DNA of 64,000 bases, from NCBI GenBank assembly GCA_014896455.1, contig JADBKJ010000021.1, positions 99,289 to 163,288 on the forward strand, given 5' to 3'. The DNA comes from Thermoanaerobacter sp. Its GTDB lineage: Bacteria; Bacillota; Thermoanaerobacteria; Thermoanaerobacterales; Thermoanaerobacteraceae. Every line of letters starts with the position of its first letter. The first letter of the stretch is position 1. Of the stretch, positions 46,280 to 55,918 are shown in pieces. The notes under the pieces were generated by a model. The model saw nothing but the letters and a program-made list of their open reading frames with translations, made no database searches and was not told where the DNA came from. Made by a program: the position numbers and the translations under genes.

Positions 46280-46303
46280 AAATGGACATTTACATGCCCA
46301 TTT
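46280..46303 (-). terminator. Terminator of rpoN, right copy flanking repeat element 4
   Basis: The ATGGGCATGTAAATGTCCAT hairpin starts at the rpoN stop codon on the minus strand. The stem is imperfect at one position. Confidence 0.6.
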
Positions 46304-47672
46304 AATATCTTCTTCTTTTGATAGTAGAGGGAATGTTGCATTCCTCTCTATATTTTGCCACTGTTCTTCTTGAAATATTAATATTTTTTTCTTTTAAAAT
46401 ATCCGCTATTTTCTGGTCACTTAAAGGATTTGTTGGATCTTCTTCTTCGATCAATTTTTTTATGATATTTTTAATAGTTTCAGCAGAAAATTCATTCCCA
46501 TTTTTATTAGAAATTCCAGATTGAAAGAAAAATTTTAGTTCAAAAAGCCCTCTTGGAGTCGCAACATATTTACCATTTATAGCTCTGCTGACAGTAGATT
46601 CATGGATACCTACAATATCAGCAATTTGTTTTTGTGTCATAGGCTTTAAGTAATTGATACCTTTGTCAAGAAAATCCCTTTGTAACTCCACTATTGCTTT
46701 AACTACTTTATACAAAGTTTCTTTTCTACTTTCTAAACTCTTTATAAGCCACATGGCTGATTGCAGTTTTGAATTTATATATTTTTTAGCTTCTTCATCA
46801 TGGCTATTTAAAATAGAATGATAGTAATTATTAATCTTGAGCTTAGGAGTGACTGAATCGTTTACTATAACAAAATACTCTCCCTCTCTTTTTATTACCT
46901 CCACATCTGGTACAATATATCTAACATCTGCTGTAGAAGAAAAGCTGCTTCCCGGTTTAGGATTGAGTTTTTTTATAAAATCTACAGCTTGTTGCACTTC
47001 TTTTAAGGAAATATTATACAACTTTGCTAAGTATGAATACTTCCCCTCAGCAATTTCCTCAAGATGATAGTCTACCAATTCTTTTACAATGCCTTTGTAA
47101 CTATCTTGGGCTAAAAGCTGAAGTTTTAAACATTCTTGCAAATTACATGCTGCAATTCCTGGGGGGTCAAAAGATTGAACTATAGATAATCCTTCTAACA
47201 CCTCTTCTTCAGTACATTCCAGAATTTCCGCAATATCTTTTATATCCTCTCTCAAATAACCACTCGGACTTAGACTAAATATTATATATTCACATATTTT
47301 CTGGATTTTGGGAGAAACAGGGGTTATGTGAAGTTGGAACAAAAGATGGTCAGTCAAAGAAGGCTTTGTGGACACAAAGTTTTCATAATTGACTTCTTCT
47401 ATTTCTTCATCATCGGAATCATCATAATACATCCTCTCTTCCGTTTCTCGTATATATTTAGCCAACTCAGTAAAATCATTAGATTCATATATATCTTCTT
47501 CGATAACTTCTTCTTTTTCAAGAAGAGGATTAGTCTCTAATTCCTGTTCTATAAGAGTATTAAGCTCTAAGGAATTTAATTGTAAAATCTCAATAGCCTG
47601 TTTTAGTTCAGGAGTCATTATAAGTTTTTGAGTTTGTTGAAGTTTTAACTCGAATTCCATCCTCATATTCAT
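46302..47672 (-). CDS. rpoN: RNA polymerase sigma-54 factor
   Basis: This 456-residue sigma-54 has the three usual regions. Region I (about 5-55) is Gln/Leu-rich (FELKLQQTQKLIMTPELKQA), region II is short and very acidic (IRETEERMYYDDSDDEEIEE), and region III has the core-binding domain, the helix-turn-helix (ITHESTVSRAI-like GIHESTVSRAINGKYVATPR) and the RpoN box ISRRTVAKYREECNIPSTIK. It directs enhancer-dependent promoters and needs activators. Three in-frame ATG codons at the start make the exact N-terminus unsure. It is upstream of the glycolytic operon but separated from it by a foldback element. Confidence 0.95.
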   Translation of the reverse strand: MNMRMEFELKLQQTQKLIMTPELKQAIEILQLNSLELNTLIEQELETNPLLEKEEVIEEDIYESNDFTELAKYIRETEERMYYDDSDDEEIEEVNYENFVSTKPSLTDHLLFQLHITPVSPKIQKICEYIIFSLSPSGYLREDIKDIAEILECTEEEVLEGLSIVQSFDPPGIAACNLQECLKLQLLAQDSYKGIVKELVDYHLEEIAEGKYSYLAKLYNISLKEVQQAVDFIKKLNPKPGSSFSSTADVRYIVPDVEVIKREGEYFVIVNDSVTPKLKINNYYHSILNSHDEEAKKYINSKLQSAMWLIKSLESRKETLYKVVKAIVELQRDFLDKGINYLKPMTQKQIADIVGIHESTVSRAINGKYVATPRGLFELKFFFQSGISNKNGNEFSAETIKNIIKKLIEEEDPTNPLSDQKIADILKEKNINISRRTVAKYREECNIPSTIKRRRY

Positions 47673-47775
47673 GCACCCTCAATCGTTATTAATAAATTAA
47701 CTCATTAAAATAGTAAAACTATTTTTTTATTATTATATCACATTTAAACGTTTTATTGAATAAAAAAAAGAGCAA

Positions 47776-48048
47776 CTAATAAATCCGGAAATCCCGATAC
47801 TCTCCTTTGTAATCCGACCATCTTTCTTCTACATTATCTACTTTTGCCCATCTCAAACCTGTTTTAATAAAATTTATCAATTCTTTAATACTTTCCTCTT
47901 CCCCTTCTGCAACAACTTCTACACTGCCATCATAAAGATTTTCCGCATAACCTGCAATTCCCAAAGAAACTGCCTTTTGATACACAGAATACCTCAGCCC
48001 CACCCCTTGCACATGTCCGGTTATGCGCAAGTATACAGTTTTTTTCAT
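47776..48048 (-). CDS. acyP: Acylphosphatase
   Basis: This 90-residue enzyme hydrolyses acyl phosphates. The family signature RITGHVQGVGLRYSVYQKAV (about 7-26) has the phosphate-binding Arg and the GHVQGVG loop, and YAENLYDGSVEVVAEGEEES contains the active-site Asn region. It lies 18 bases downstream of the HAD phosphatase gene, and the two are probably cotranscribed. The start follows AAAGGAGTATTTTT. Confidence 0.95.
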   Translation of the reverse strand: MKKTVYLRITGHVQGVGLRYSVYQKAVSLGIAGYAENLYDGSVEVVAEGEEESIKELINFIKTGLRWAKVDNVEERWSDYKGEYRDFRIY

Positions 48049-48066
48049 AAAAATACTCCTTTCTTT

Positions 48067-48891
48067 TTATTGTTTTAATATAAATTTATCAATAACGTAC
48101 TTTACACCATCTTCCATATTAGACTTTGTTATAAAATCTGCTACCTTTTTCACTTCTTCAATCGCATTTTCCATTGCTACTCCTAACCCTGCGAACTTGA
48201 TCATTTCAATATCATTTTCACTATCTCCTATTGCTATCATTTCTTCTTTTTTTATACTTAAATATTCTCCCAAAATTTCAAGAGCCCTTCCTTTGCTAAC
48301 TCCTTTATTGACAATTTCAATATTGTCCATGTAGGAACTGGTGATTTGGATTGAATCATTTTTTGACAATTCTTCTCTTATGCTTTTTAATACCTCAATA
48401 TCATCATTAAAAACTATGACCTTTAAAACACTGTCTTTTAGTTTATCTAGGTCTTTTAATGGCTCTTTTATCTCTTTAACATTTACTTTTAATTCTGTTT
48501 TAAAAAGCTCATTCCACTCAGCGTATCTTTGAAATTTACTTGTAATCTCTGGTGAAAAAACTGTCGTTTCACTTATAAGCTGAAAATATGTATTATACTT
48601 CTGACAAACCTTTATAATTTCTACCATGCTGTCATAGTTTAAAATACTTTCGTAAATAGTATTATTGTTAGGGTCCCTTATCAAAGCACCATTACTTGCA
48701 ATTATGTAAGTTCTAAAACCAATCATATCTGCATAGGCATAGGCGGAAGCAAAAATCCTTCCTGTAGATATTACTACATATACTCCTTTTTCCCGAGCTT
48801 TATGTAATGCTTCTATATTCTCTTTAGATATAGTTTTATCATGTCTTAGAAGAGTATCATCCATATCAACGGCAATTAGTTTGTATTGCAT
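48067..48891 (-). CDS. Cof-type HAD-IIB family phosphatase
   Basis: This 274-residue HAD hydrolase starts MQYKLIAVDMDDTLLRHDKT with the nucleophile motif DMDDT. Motif II is VVISTGR, motif III uses Lys in the KGRALEILGEYL region, and motif IV is AIGDSENDIEMIKFAGLGVA. The cap is the Cof (C2B) type. Such enzymes dephosphorylate small sugar or cofactor phosphates; the substrate is not predictable. The ATG at 48891 has AAGGAGTTGAAAAGG upstream; the longer frame to 48987 overlaps the perR promoter and has none. Confidence 0.9.
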   Translation of the reverse strand: MQYKLIAVDMDDTLLRHDKTISKENIEALHKAREKGVYVVISTGRIFASAYAYADMIGFRTYIIASNGALIRDPNNNTIYESILNYDSMVEIIKVCQKYNTYFQLISETTVFSPEITSKFQRYAEWNELFKTELKVNVKEIKEPLKDLDKLKDSVLKVIVFNDDIEVLKSIREELSKNDSIQITSSYMDNIEIVNKGVSKGRALEILGEYLSIKKEEMIAIGDSENDIEMIKFAGLGVAMENAIEEVKKVADFITKSNMEDGVKYVIDKFILKQ

Positions 48892-48980
48892 CCTTTTCAA
48901 CTCCTTATTTTTATTGTGTTTAATTATATTATACATTATATCACTGTAAATTGCCATATCGTAGATTTGTTCAAAAATAA

Positions 48981-49009
48981 TTGACATTATTAATGAAGAG
49001 AGATATAAT
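48981..49009 (+). promoter_or_regulatory. Promoter of perR
   Basis: A perfect consensus TTGACA (48981-48986), 17-base spacer, TATAAT (49004-49009), about 55 bases before the perR start. Confidence 0.9.
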
Positions 49010-49064
49010 TAAGACACAAAATATTAAAAGAAAAATATTATCTTTTATGAAATGGAGTGATATA

Positions 49065-49487
49065 ATGGAAGAAGCGGCTGTCCTCTTAAAACAAAAAGGG
49101 CTTAAAGTAACACCTCAAAGATTAGCAATACTTAATCTGCTTAGAAATACAAAAGAACATCCTACAGCAGAAACTATATACAAAAAGCTTGTCTCTGATT
49201 TTCCCACAATGAGTTTAGCTACCGTATATAAAACTTTAGAAGTCTTAAAAAATATAGGGCTCATTCAAGAATTAAACGTAGGAGAAGGCAGTTTCCGATA
49301 TGATGCTAATACAAACTCCCATACTCATTTGGTATGCTTTGGCTGTGGCAAAGTAGAAGATTTAGATGAATCTGTTCTTCAAAATCTCATAGAAGAAGCG
49401 AAAAAGCACACAGATTACAAACTGGTAGAACAAAAATTATATTTTTATGGTTATTGCCCTGCTTGTCAAAAGATGCTTAGCAATTAA
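49065..49487 (+). CDS. perR: Peroxide-responsive repressor PerR (Fur family)
   Basis: This 140-residue Fur-family repressor has the winged helix QKGLKVTPQRLAILNLLRNT and the dimerisation domain. The regulatory metal site has PerR spacing: H32, D80, H86, H88 and D99 match Bacillus PerR H37, D85, H91, H93 and D104 exactly in their spacing. The structural zinc has CFGC (91-94) and CPAC (131-134). It should repress peroxide-defence genes until iron-catalysed His oxidation. The ATG at 49065 follows GGAGTGATATA; the frame could extend further but lacks a ribosome site. It is one of two plus-strand genes in the window. Confidence 0.87.
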   Translation: MEEAAVLLKQKGLKVTPQRLAILNLLRNTKEHPTAETIYKKLVSDFPTMSLATVYKTLEVLKNIGLIQELNVGEGSFRYDANTNSHTHLVCFGCGKVEDLDESVLQNLIEEAKKHTDYKLVEQKLYFYGYCPACQKMLSN

Positions 49488-49491
49488 AAAA

Positions 49492-49528
49492 ATTCCCACT
49501 TTTTAAATAGAAAGTGGGAATTTTTTTA
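49492..49528. terminator. Bidirectional terminator between perR and the VanW-like gene
   Basis: TTCCCACTTT and AAAGTGGGAA on either side of TTAAATAG, followed by TTTTTTT on the plus strand and AATTTTTTT-like run on the minus strand. Confidence 0.85.
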
Positions 49529-49533
49529 AGAAA

Positions 49534-51009
49534 TTAGGGGTTGGTAGGCTGAAGCACACTATCCTGAGGTGGACTTTCTTGTTCTTGAGTCAAATCACCA
49601 CTTCCGTCCTTTTTATCCACGTCTATAGGTACAGAACTTTCTACTTTTTTAGTTCCTCTTTTGATTACTCCATCTACTGGCTTATACACATCTGTATATA
49701 AAAATTCTCTTTTAACTAATTTGTTATTTTCATAAATCAAACGATATGTATTGACTTTATAGCCAGTATGAGGCTGTATATCCACAACCTCTTCTCCTTG
49801 AGGCAAGGTCGGGTCATCTATATATTTTATTTTAGGCTCATATTTTTCAACAATCTCTGACTGAATGTCTACCCATCTTGAAGGATTTTTCACATAACCA
49901 TATATGTTCATTACTAATTTGTTGCCATCTATGTAGGACTCAATATATATGGGATATTGAGTAGAATTTTTAAATTTTAAATCTAGAACATCTCCCGAAA
50001 TAGTAGCATCTTGTCCTGGTGGTACATAAGCTACAGGAAAACTATGATGGTATCTTTCAGTAATTGTTATATCCGCCCGTAAAATTGCATTATACAAGGT
50101 TGTAGCAATTTGGCACACACCCCCACCGAGGTCTGGTACAAGCTTGTTTCCTACTATCACTGGTGCCTCTTTATAACCATTTTCTATAATTCTTGGACCT
50201 AAAGTTTTGTTTAAAGAAAAAGTCTCTCCTGGCAAAAGCAATGTTCCATTTACAGCTCTTGCCGCCACTGCTAAATTCTCCGAACGGTTTACATCTTGAA
50301 GATTAAATATTGTAGAAAAAGTGGAAATTCGTCCATTTATCATTTCTAACATTGATTTTGAAATTTTTGCTTCAACTTTCTCTGCTACAATTTCTACTTC
50401 TGTATTTTCTGTCATTCCTTTTACTAATTCATCTATAAGCTGTTTTAGATTTTTTAAAGTTTTCTCTTTATCAACTTTTACACCCTCTACATCTGGTGTA
50501 ATTTGTTTTACTCCTCCTGTAATTTTTATTTTCGCATTAACTGGCTCTTTATCAATCTCTTGAGAAATTTCATCAACAAACTCTTTTAATTTATTTTCAT
50601 TGTACTTGGGATAAATGCTAAAATATTTTCCCTCTTTTTCTGTCACATAAATTTCTCTAACTCTTTCAATAGGATTTCCTTTTCTACCTATTTTGTAAGC
50701 TTCATCTACCATTTCTTGATAGCTATAAGATAAATTGATATCTTCTGATGTGATAACAAAATCTTTGTCTTGATACTTAGCTGTAATGGAAAAATAAGGA
50801 AGTTTTATCTTATTTTTAAGAAATTTTACCGCTTCCTCTTTTGTCATCCCTCCTATGCTTATGCCATTTACAAAAACCCCCTTTGCAATAACTTTAGAAT
50901 TAAGCATTAAATAAAAATACGCAAAAGAAGATGATAAGAAAACCAAAAGCAATAAAATAATTGCAATATAAAAATAATTATTTTTTTTAGTACCACCCTT
51001 CGCTTGCAT
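49534..51009 (-). CDS. VanW family protein
   Basis: This 491-residue protein has an N-terminal membrane anchor (FYIAIILLLLVFLSSSFAYF, about 12-32), an extracytoplasmic region with two peptidoglycan-binding-4-like repeats (VNGISIGGMTKEEAVKFLKN and KITGGVKQITPDVEGVKVDK), and the VanW domain near 270-400 (FSLNKTLGPRIIENGYKEAP, LGGGVCQIATTLYNAILRAD, TERYHHSFPVAYVPPGQDAT). The Cys in GGGVCQ is characteristic of this family. Its C-terminus is Pro/Gln-rich and acidic. VanW proteins are cell-wall associated, but the reaction is unknown. Converges with perR. Confidence 0.85.
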   Translation of the reverse strand: MQAKGGTKKNNYFYIAIILLLLVFLSSSFAYFYLMLNSKVIAKGVFVNGISIGGMTKEEAVKFLKNKIKLPYFSITAKYQDKDFVITSEDINLSYSYQEMVDEAYKIGRKGNPIERVREIYVTEKEGKYFSIYPKYNENKLKEFVDEISQEIDKEPVNAKIKITGGVKQITPDVEGVKVDKEKTLKNLKQLIDELVKGMTENTEVEIVAEKVEAKISKSMLEMINGRISTFSTIFNLQDVNRSENLAVAARAVNGTLLLPGETFSLNKTLGPRIIENGYKEAPVIVGNKLVPDLGGGVCQIATTLYNAILRADITITERYHHSFPVAYVPPGQDATISGDVLDLKFKNSTQYPIYIESYIDGNKLVMNIYGYVKNPSRWVDIQSEIVEKYEPKIKYIDDPTLPQGEEVVDIQPHTGYKVNTYRLIYENNKLVKREFLYTDVYKPVDGVIKRGTKKVESSVPIDVDKKDGSGDLTQEQESPPQDSVLQPTNP

Positions 51010-51104
51010 TTACTTCTCCCCTATTCCATTCTTCCATTTACAATACTATATTACAATTATCTTTATAATACAATTAATAATTTCTTAAAAAGGTTACGAA
51101 AATA

Positions 51105-51746
51105 TTAATTTTTCCTTCCTTTAAAAAACAAACACAAAAAATTTACAGGGCACTCATCACATTTAGGTTTTCGCGCGGTGCACAAATTTCTTCCGTGATG
51201 AATTAAAATGTGGTGAGATAAAGACCATAAGTTTTCTGGTATTAATTCCATAAGCTGCTTCTCTGTTTTAAAAACATCTTTACTGTCCGCCAGACCTATG
51301 CGATTGGATACTCTAAAAACGTGAGTATCCACTGCTATAGCCTGTTTGGAAAAAGCATTGCTTAAAACTACATTGGCAGTCTTTCTCCCCACACCCGGTA
51401 ATGTCATCAATTCCTCTAAAGTTTCAGGCACTTTGCTATCGTATTTCTCCTTTAAAATTTTACATGTCTCTAGTATACTTTTTGATTTATTCCTATACAA
51501 ACCACATTCCCTTATTTCCTCTTGAAGCTCTTCAGGAGTAAGCTTTAAAAAATCCTCCGGCGTTTTATACTTTTTAAAAAGCCTGTCAGTAATTATATTT
51601 ACTCTTTTGTCTGTACACTGCGCTGACAAAATTGTGGCAATTAAAAGCTCAAACGGATTAGTAAATTTAAGCCCTGACTTAGCATTAGGATAAGTATTTT
51701 TTAATATTTCTATGACTTTTAAGGCTTCTTCCTTTGTTATTTGCAA
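51105..51746 (-). CDS. nth: Endonuclease III
   Basis: This 213-residue HhH-GPD DNA glycosylase/AP lyase removes oxidised pyrimidines. The HhH motif LPGVGRKTANVVLSNAF carries the catalytic Lys, AVDTHVFRVSNRIGL the catalytic Asp, and the C-terminal CTARKPKCDECPVNFLC is the [4Fe-4S] loop. The start is a TTG at 51746 by ribosome spacing (GGGTGA); an in-frame GTG lies nine bases upstream, overlapping the queG stop. It ends the lon-like-queG-nth operon. Confidence 0.95.
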   Translation of the reverse strand: MQITKEEALKVIEILKNTYPNAKSGLKFTNPFELLIATILSAQCTDKRVNIITDRLFKKYKTPEDFLKLTPEELQEEIRECGLYRNKSKSILETCKILKEKYDSKVPETLEELMTLPGVGRKTANVVLSNAFSKQAIAVDTHVFRVSNRIGLADSKDVFKTEKQLMELIPENLWSLSHHILIHHGRNLCTARKPKCDECPVNFLCLFFKGRKN

Positions 51747-51751
51747 TTTTC

Positions 51752-52876
51752 TCACCCTTTTAACCTATTTATCGCTTTTGCCATCATTTCTTTAGCAAAT
51801 TCATCTTTTTCTTCAATTAACGCTTCCTTTATTTCAGCCACGACTTCTTTATCTTTGTCGCACAAATGAGAAAGAGCCCATGCACTATATCCTCTCAAAA
51901 GAGGACTTTCTGACTTTAACAAGTTTTTTATAGGCTCTATACAACTTTTTTCCTTTGTGTTGACACAAGCAATTATAGCATTTCTTATTATAAGACTTTT
52001 TCCCCTCCAAGAGGAAGAAGTCGGCCCAAAAATTTCTGCAAATTCCTTTTTTGACATATTTAAAATTTTTATTAAGTCATGTCTTGGCAGTAACTTATCC
52101 GGTACAAATTCTGGTCTTATTACCTTTTTTGCTCTTTTATTAAAAGGACACGCTTGCTGGCAAGTATCACAGCCATATATTCTTCTGCCCATTTTTTTAG
52201 CTATTTTTCCTTCTATTTTGCCTTTTTTGACTGTAATATAAGACAAACATTTATTGGCATCTATTATATAAGGCTCAACTATAGCTTTAGTAGGACAAGC
52301 TTTTATGCATAAATCACAACCCCCACATTTAGTTTTTTGCGGTACATCTGGTTCAAAATATTTGTTGATAAGTATTTCCCCTAAAAAAATATAAGAACCG
52401 TATTCATCATTAATTATAAGCCCATTTTTCCCAAACCACCCTATTCCTGCATGATAAGCAATTTCTCTTTCTAAAAGCGGGTTATTGTCCACTAAATATG
52501 CTGTTTTTACTTCTTGGCATTTTGATTTTATAAATTCAGAAAGTTTTTCCATCTTCTCTTTTAAAACTTTATGATAATCTACTCCCCAGCTGCTTCTTGA
52601 AATTATACCATAGTTTCTACTATAATATTTAATCTCATGTTTCACATTATATGATAAAGCTATGGCTATAATAGATTTCACTTCAGGCAAAATAAATTCA
52701 GGAGAGATTCTTTTTTGAATATCTCTCTCCTCAATAGAACAACTATAGCCTAAATTTTCTCTTTCTTTTAGAAAATTGTTATATTCTTTCAAACAATCAG
52801 GACTTGCAAAACCTACTAAGTCAATACCAATTTGTTGTGCAAATTTTTTTATCTCTTCCTTAGTTACACAGTCCAC
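51752..52876 (-). CDS. queG: Epoxyqueuosine reductase
   Basis: This 374-residue cobalamin-dependent reductase performs the last step of queuosine synthesis in tRNA. It has the cobalamin-binding N-terminal region (DLVGFASPDCLKEYN), the first ferredoxin motif CGGCDLCIKACPTKAIVEPY, the second CDTCQQACPFNKRAKKVI, and C-terminal HEAT-like repeats from about 295. The GTG start at 52876 overlaps the lon-like stop by one base. It overlaps nth by a few bases, so the three genes form an operon. Confidence 0.93.
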   Translation of the reverse strand: MDCVTKEEIKKFAQQIGIDLVGFASPDCLKEYNNFLKERENLGYSCSIEERDIQKRISPEFILPEVKSIIAIALSYNVKHEIKYYSRNYGIISRSSWGVDYHKVLKEKMEKLSEFIKSKCQEVKTAYLVDNNPLLEREIAYHAGIGWFGKNGLIINDEYGSYIFLGEILINKYFEPDVPQKTKCGGCDLCIKACPTKAIVEPYIIDANKCLSYITVKKGKIEGKIAKKMGRRIYGCDTCQQACPFNKRAKKVIRPEFVPDKLLPRHDLIKILNMSKKEFAEIFGPTSSSWRGKSLIIRNAIIACVNTKEKSCIEPIKNLLKSESPLLRGYSAWALSHLCDKDKEVVAEIKEALIEEKDEFAKEMMAKAINRLKG

Positions 52877-55236
52877 TATTTATCCCCTTTTTCTTCTTTT
52901 TTATTAGACAATAATCCATAATAATATTTAAGCTTTCTATAAACTTTATCGTAAATTTCTTCAAAGCTTTTTCCTGTCAAAATTTCTATCCCTTCTTCAA
53001 TTGTTTTTACACTGTAGATGTGGAAAAGCCCTCCTTTAACTGCTTCTATAACTTCTTCTGTTAAAACCAAATTATTGACATTTTGATGAGGAATTATTAC
53101 TCCTTGCTCCCCTGTCAAACCTTTTTCTTTACAAACCTTATAAAATCCCTCTATTTTATGGGTTACTCCTCCCACCGGTTGTACCTCCCCAAATTGATTG
53201 ACTGACCCTGTTACGGCAATTCCCTGTTTTATAGAAACTTCTGCCAGGCTGGAAAGGAGTGCATAAAGTTCTGTACTGGAAGCACTATCTCCTTCTACTC
53301 CTTCATAGGACTGTTCAAAAACGATTCTAGCAGAGAGGGTCAAAGGGAAATCTTTTGCAAACTTACTCCCTAAATAACCTGTCAATATCATAACTCCTTT
53401 GTCGTGTATTCTACCACTCATTTTTGATTCTCTTTCAATATTTACAACCCCTTCTTCCCCTGGGTATGTAGTGACAGTTATCCTTGAAGGCTTACCAAAT
53501 TGATAATCCCCTAAATTTATAACAGCTAATCCATTGACAACTCCTACTCTTTCTCCCTCAACATCAACAAGATATATGTCCCTTTTGAAATATTCTAAAA
53601 CTTTTTCTTCTAACTTATTTACCCTCTTTATTTTTTCTTCTATAGCCTTTTTAACATGTACTCCTGTAACTACTTGACTTCTTTCCAAACCTGCCCAGGC
53701 ATCTGCCTCATACAATACTTCCACAATTTCATTAAAGCGAGTGGTTAATTTGTCCTGGTCCTCAGAAAGTCTAGTACTATACTCTATAACTTTTGCAACA
53801 CCTTCTCTGTCAAAAGGCTTTAAATTGTTTTCTATACAGTGGGTCTTTATAAAAGAAGCCATATTTTTCATATTTTCTTCATTTAGCTCCATCTCATCGT
53901 TAAAATCTACTTTTATTTTAAAAAGTTTGCTAAAGTCCTCATCATAATTGTAAAGCAAATAGTAAAGATAAGGAGTACCTATTAAAATCACCTTTACATC
54001 CAACTTTATAGGCTCTGGTTTTAAAGAAGAAATTGACAAAAATCCATATTGAGAAGATATATTTTCAATTATAATTTTTTCCGCCTTTAAAGACCTTTTT
54101 AAAGCATCCCAAGCATAAGGATAAGATAACAAATCTTTTGCTTGCAAAATTAAATAACCGCCATTTGCTCTATGTAATGCTCCAGCTTTTATTTTAGTAA
54201 AATCCGTTGTAGCAACTCCAAAGTCACTTTCGTATTCTATGCTTCCTATTATATTATTATAGTTAGGATTATACTCAAACACAACTGGAGCACCGTCAGT
54301 ATTACTATTGTCTACAAGCAAATTAACCATGTACTTTTTTAAAAAGTCTTTTTCTTTCCTCATCAAAAAAGGAAATGGCATATCTTCTCCATCAGTACTC
54401 TTAAAGCTTTCAATATTTTCTAAGATGTCTTTTTTGACGCTTTCTAAATATTTTAGCACATTTTCATTGACTTTATATCTTCCCTTTAAATCCTCAATCA
54501 AATGACCTACAGCAAAGAGACCTATATTATTGTCCAAATTTTTAATTTCATCTCTCGCTTGTTTGTCAATAGATTGTATTTCCTTCCATATTTGAAGAGC
54601 TTTTACTTCAAATTCTGCAGCTCTTTTTTCAATTTTCTTTCTTACTTCTTCATCTAACTGTTGAAACTCTTCTCGACTTATTTGCCTTCCTTCTATAACA
54701 GGAATGCTTATAATACCTGTGCGAGTATCTTTTAAGACAAATCCAAAACTTTTTGCAAGCGTATTTAATTCTTCTACTAATTGATTTTTCTTTTCTTGAT
54801 ATTTTTTTATTATTTCACTCTTTTGCATATCGTAAGAATCCGACTCAAAGGCTTTGGGTATCTCTCTCTGTAACTGTTCTACAAAATCTTCCATATCTTT
54901 CTTAAATTGCTTGCCCATTCCAGCTGGTAATTCTATCGCTATTGGTTGAGCAGGTTTTTCAAAATTATATACATAAACCCAATCATTTGGCCTTTCTTCC
55001 CTTTTTGCAATTTCCTTTATGTAACTAGAAGCAAAACTAGTTTTGCCAGTTCCTGTTATTCCAGTTATAAATATGTTGTAGCCTTTTTGCTTTATTTTAA
55101 TTCCAAATTCCATTGCTTCTTTAGCTCTATCTTGCCCTATTATTCCTTCTAAAGGGGGAATTTCTTCTGTATTCTCAAATGCAAAAATATTAGGATCAAT
55201 GTACCTTTTCAATTGGTCAAAAGTTAATTCTTCCAT
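52876..55236 (-). CDS. Lon-like ATP-dependent protease (AAA_32/S16 type)
   Basis: This 786-residue protein has an AAA_32 ATPase domain (IIGQDRAKEAMEFGIKIKQK, Walker A FITGITGTGKT, about 45-58) with a long coiled-coil insert (about 110-290), and a C-terminal Lon protease domain. The Ser-Lys dyad is clear: GVEGDSASSTELYALLSSLA with Ser, and PVGGVTHKIEGFYKVCKEKG with Lys. It resembles E. coli YcbZ (LonH), not LonA. It should degrade specific proteins, possibly during stress. The ATG at 55236 is chosen over a longer frame to 55284 by ribosome spacing. Confidence 0.9.
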   Translation of the reverse strand: MEELTFDQLKRYIDPNIFAFENTEEIPPLEGIIGQDRAKEAMEFGIKIKQKGYNIFITGITGTGKTSFASSYIKEIAKREERPNDWVYVYNFEKPAQPIAIELPAGMGKQFKKDMEDFVEQLQREIPKAFESDSYDMQKSEIIKKYQEKKNQLVEELNTLAKSFGFVLKDTRTGIISIPVIEGRQISREEFQQLDEEVRKKIEKRAAEFEVKALQIWKEIQSIDKQARDEIKNLDNNIGLFAVGHLIEDLKGRYKVNENVLKYLESVKKDILENIESFKSTDGEDMPFPFLMRKEKDFLKKYMVNLLVDNSNTDGAPVVFEYNPNYNNIIGSIEYESDFGVATTDFTKIKAGALHRANGGYLILQAKDLLSYPYAWDALKRSLKAEKIIIENISSQYGFLSISSLKPEPIKLDVKVILIGTPYLYYLLYNYDEDFSKLFKIKVDFNDEMELNEENMKNMASFIKTHCIENNLKPFDREGVAKVIEYSTRLSEDQDKLTTRFNEIVEVLYEADAWAGLERSQVVTGVHVKKAIEEKIKRVNKLEEKVLEYFKRDIYLVDVEGERVGVVNGLAVINLGDYQFGKPSRITVTTYPGEEGVVNIERESKMSGRIHDKGVMILTGYLGSKFAKDFPLTLSARIVFEQSYEGVEGDSASSTELYALLSSLAEVSIKQGIAVTGSVNQFGEVQPVGGVTHKIEGFYKVCKEKGLTGEQGVIIPHQNVNNLVLTEEVIEAVKGGLFHIYSVKTIEEGIEILTGKSFEEIYDKVYRKLKYYYGLLSNKKEEKGDK

Positions 55237-55313
55237 AACAACACCACCCATCCTTTTTAATATAATTATTCGCCAACAAATCAATTTTTCCTCTTTTTAC
55301 ACAAAGAATAAAT

Positions 55314-55343
55314 TTTGGCTGAAGGATAGTCCTCCAGCCAATT
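55314..55343 (-). terminator. Terminator of the SspF-like gene (2)
   Basis: TTGGCTGGAGGACTATCCTTCAGCCAA-type palindrome on the minus strand, at the stop codon of the SASP gene, followed by AATTTATT. Confidence 0.7.
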
Positions 55344-55569
55344 AATCTTCTTCATCAATTTTTCCGTCTCTTTCATCCATTTCTTTTTCTGCAAATTTTA
55401 TCATTTTCTTTACCATATTTCCTCCTACTTTACCCACTTCTCTTGTAGTCATGTTTTCCCATCCGCGTTTTTCAATATCATCATCTAAATTAAGCTTTTC
55501 AGCAGTTTCTTGCTTCAAAGAATCTAACTCATCCTCAGCTTTAGGGTATAACTTTTTTCTTTTCCCCAT
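55342..55569 (-). CDS. Small acid-soluble spore protein, alpha/beta SspF-like
   Basis: This 75-residue protein has the SASP block LNLDDDIEKRGWENMTTREV followed by GKVGGNMVKKMIKFAEKEMD. The Gly-Trp-x-x-Met plus GKVGG pattern is the same as in the smaller SASP at 22933. The N-terminus is basic (MGKRKKLYPKAEDELDSL). It should bind spore DNA. It stands alone with its own terminator, between the Lon-like gene and repeat element 5. Confidence 0.85.
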   Translation of the reverse strand: MGKRKKLYPKAEDELDSLKQETAEKLNLDDDIEKRGWENMTTREVGKVGGNMVKKMIKFAEKEMDERDGKIDEED

Positions 55570-55633
55570 AAAAACCCTCCATATTTCGTTTTATCAATAT
55601 TTTCCCCTAAAGCTTCTTTAAAAATGTATGAAA

Positions 55634-55655
55634 AAACCCGGAAAAATCCGGGTTA
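55634..55655. terminator. Terminator hairpin, left copy flanking repeat element 5
   Basis: AACCCGGAAAAATCCGGGTT with an extra A on each side; the 22-bp unit is repeated perfectly at 55919-55940. Confidence 0.75.
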
Positions 55656-55918
55656 CAGTTTGTTGACAAAGTTAAAAAATATTCAAAGGAGATATTTTGC
55701 ATTCGTCGCTCCGATGTTCCAAAGCGACAAAACTAAACTCGACTTTCGGGTTCCGGCAGGGTACCCCGTCAGGCGACGTCCTGTCTCAGGTGCCCGCCTC
55801 CGCCCTCCTTGGCTTCGGCCCTGCCTCCACCCTCAGTCTCGCTAAGTTTTGTTACCGCTTTGTCACAAGTCGCTCCGATTGCAAAATATCTCCTTTGCGA
55901 AAGTTTGTCTACAGTCTG
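55656..55918 (+). mobile_element. Foldback repeat element, copy 5 (MITE-like)
   Basis: A 263-bp copy, oriented like copies 1 and 2, begins CAGTTTGTTGACAAAG and ends AGTTTGTCTACAGTCTG. It is nearly the reverse complement of copy 3 in sequence (GGGTACCCCGTCAGGCGACG shared). A perfect 22-bp direct repeat, the ferredoxin terminator hairpin, flanks it. Confidence 0.9.
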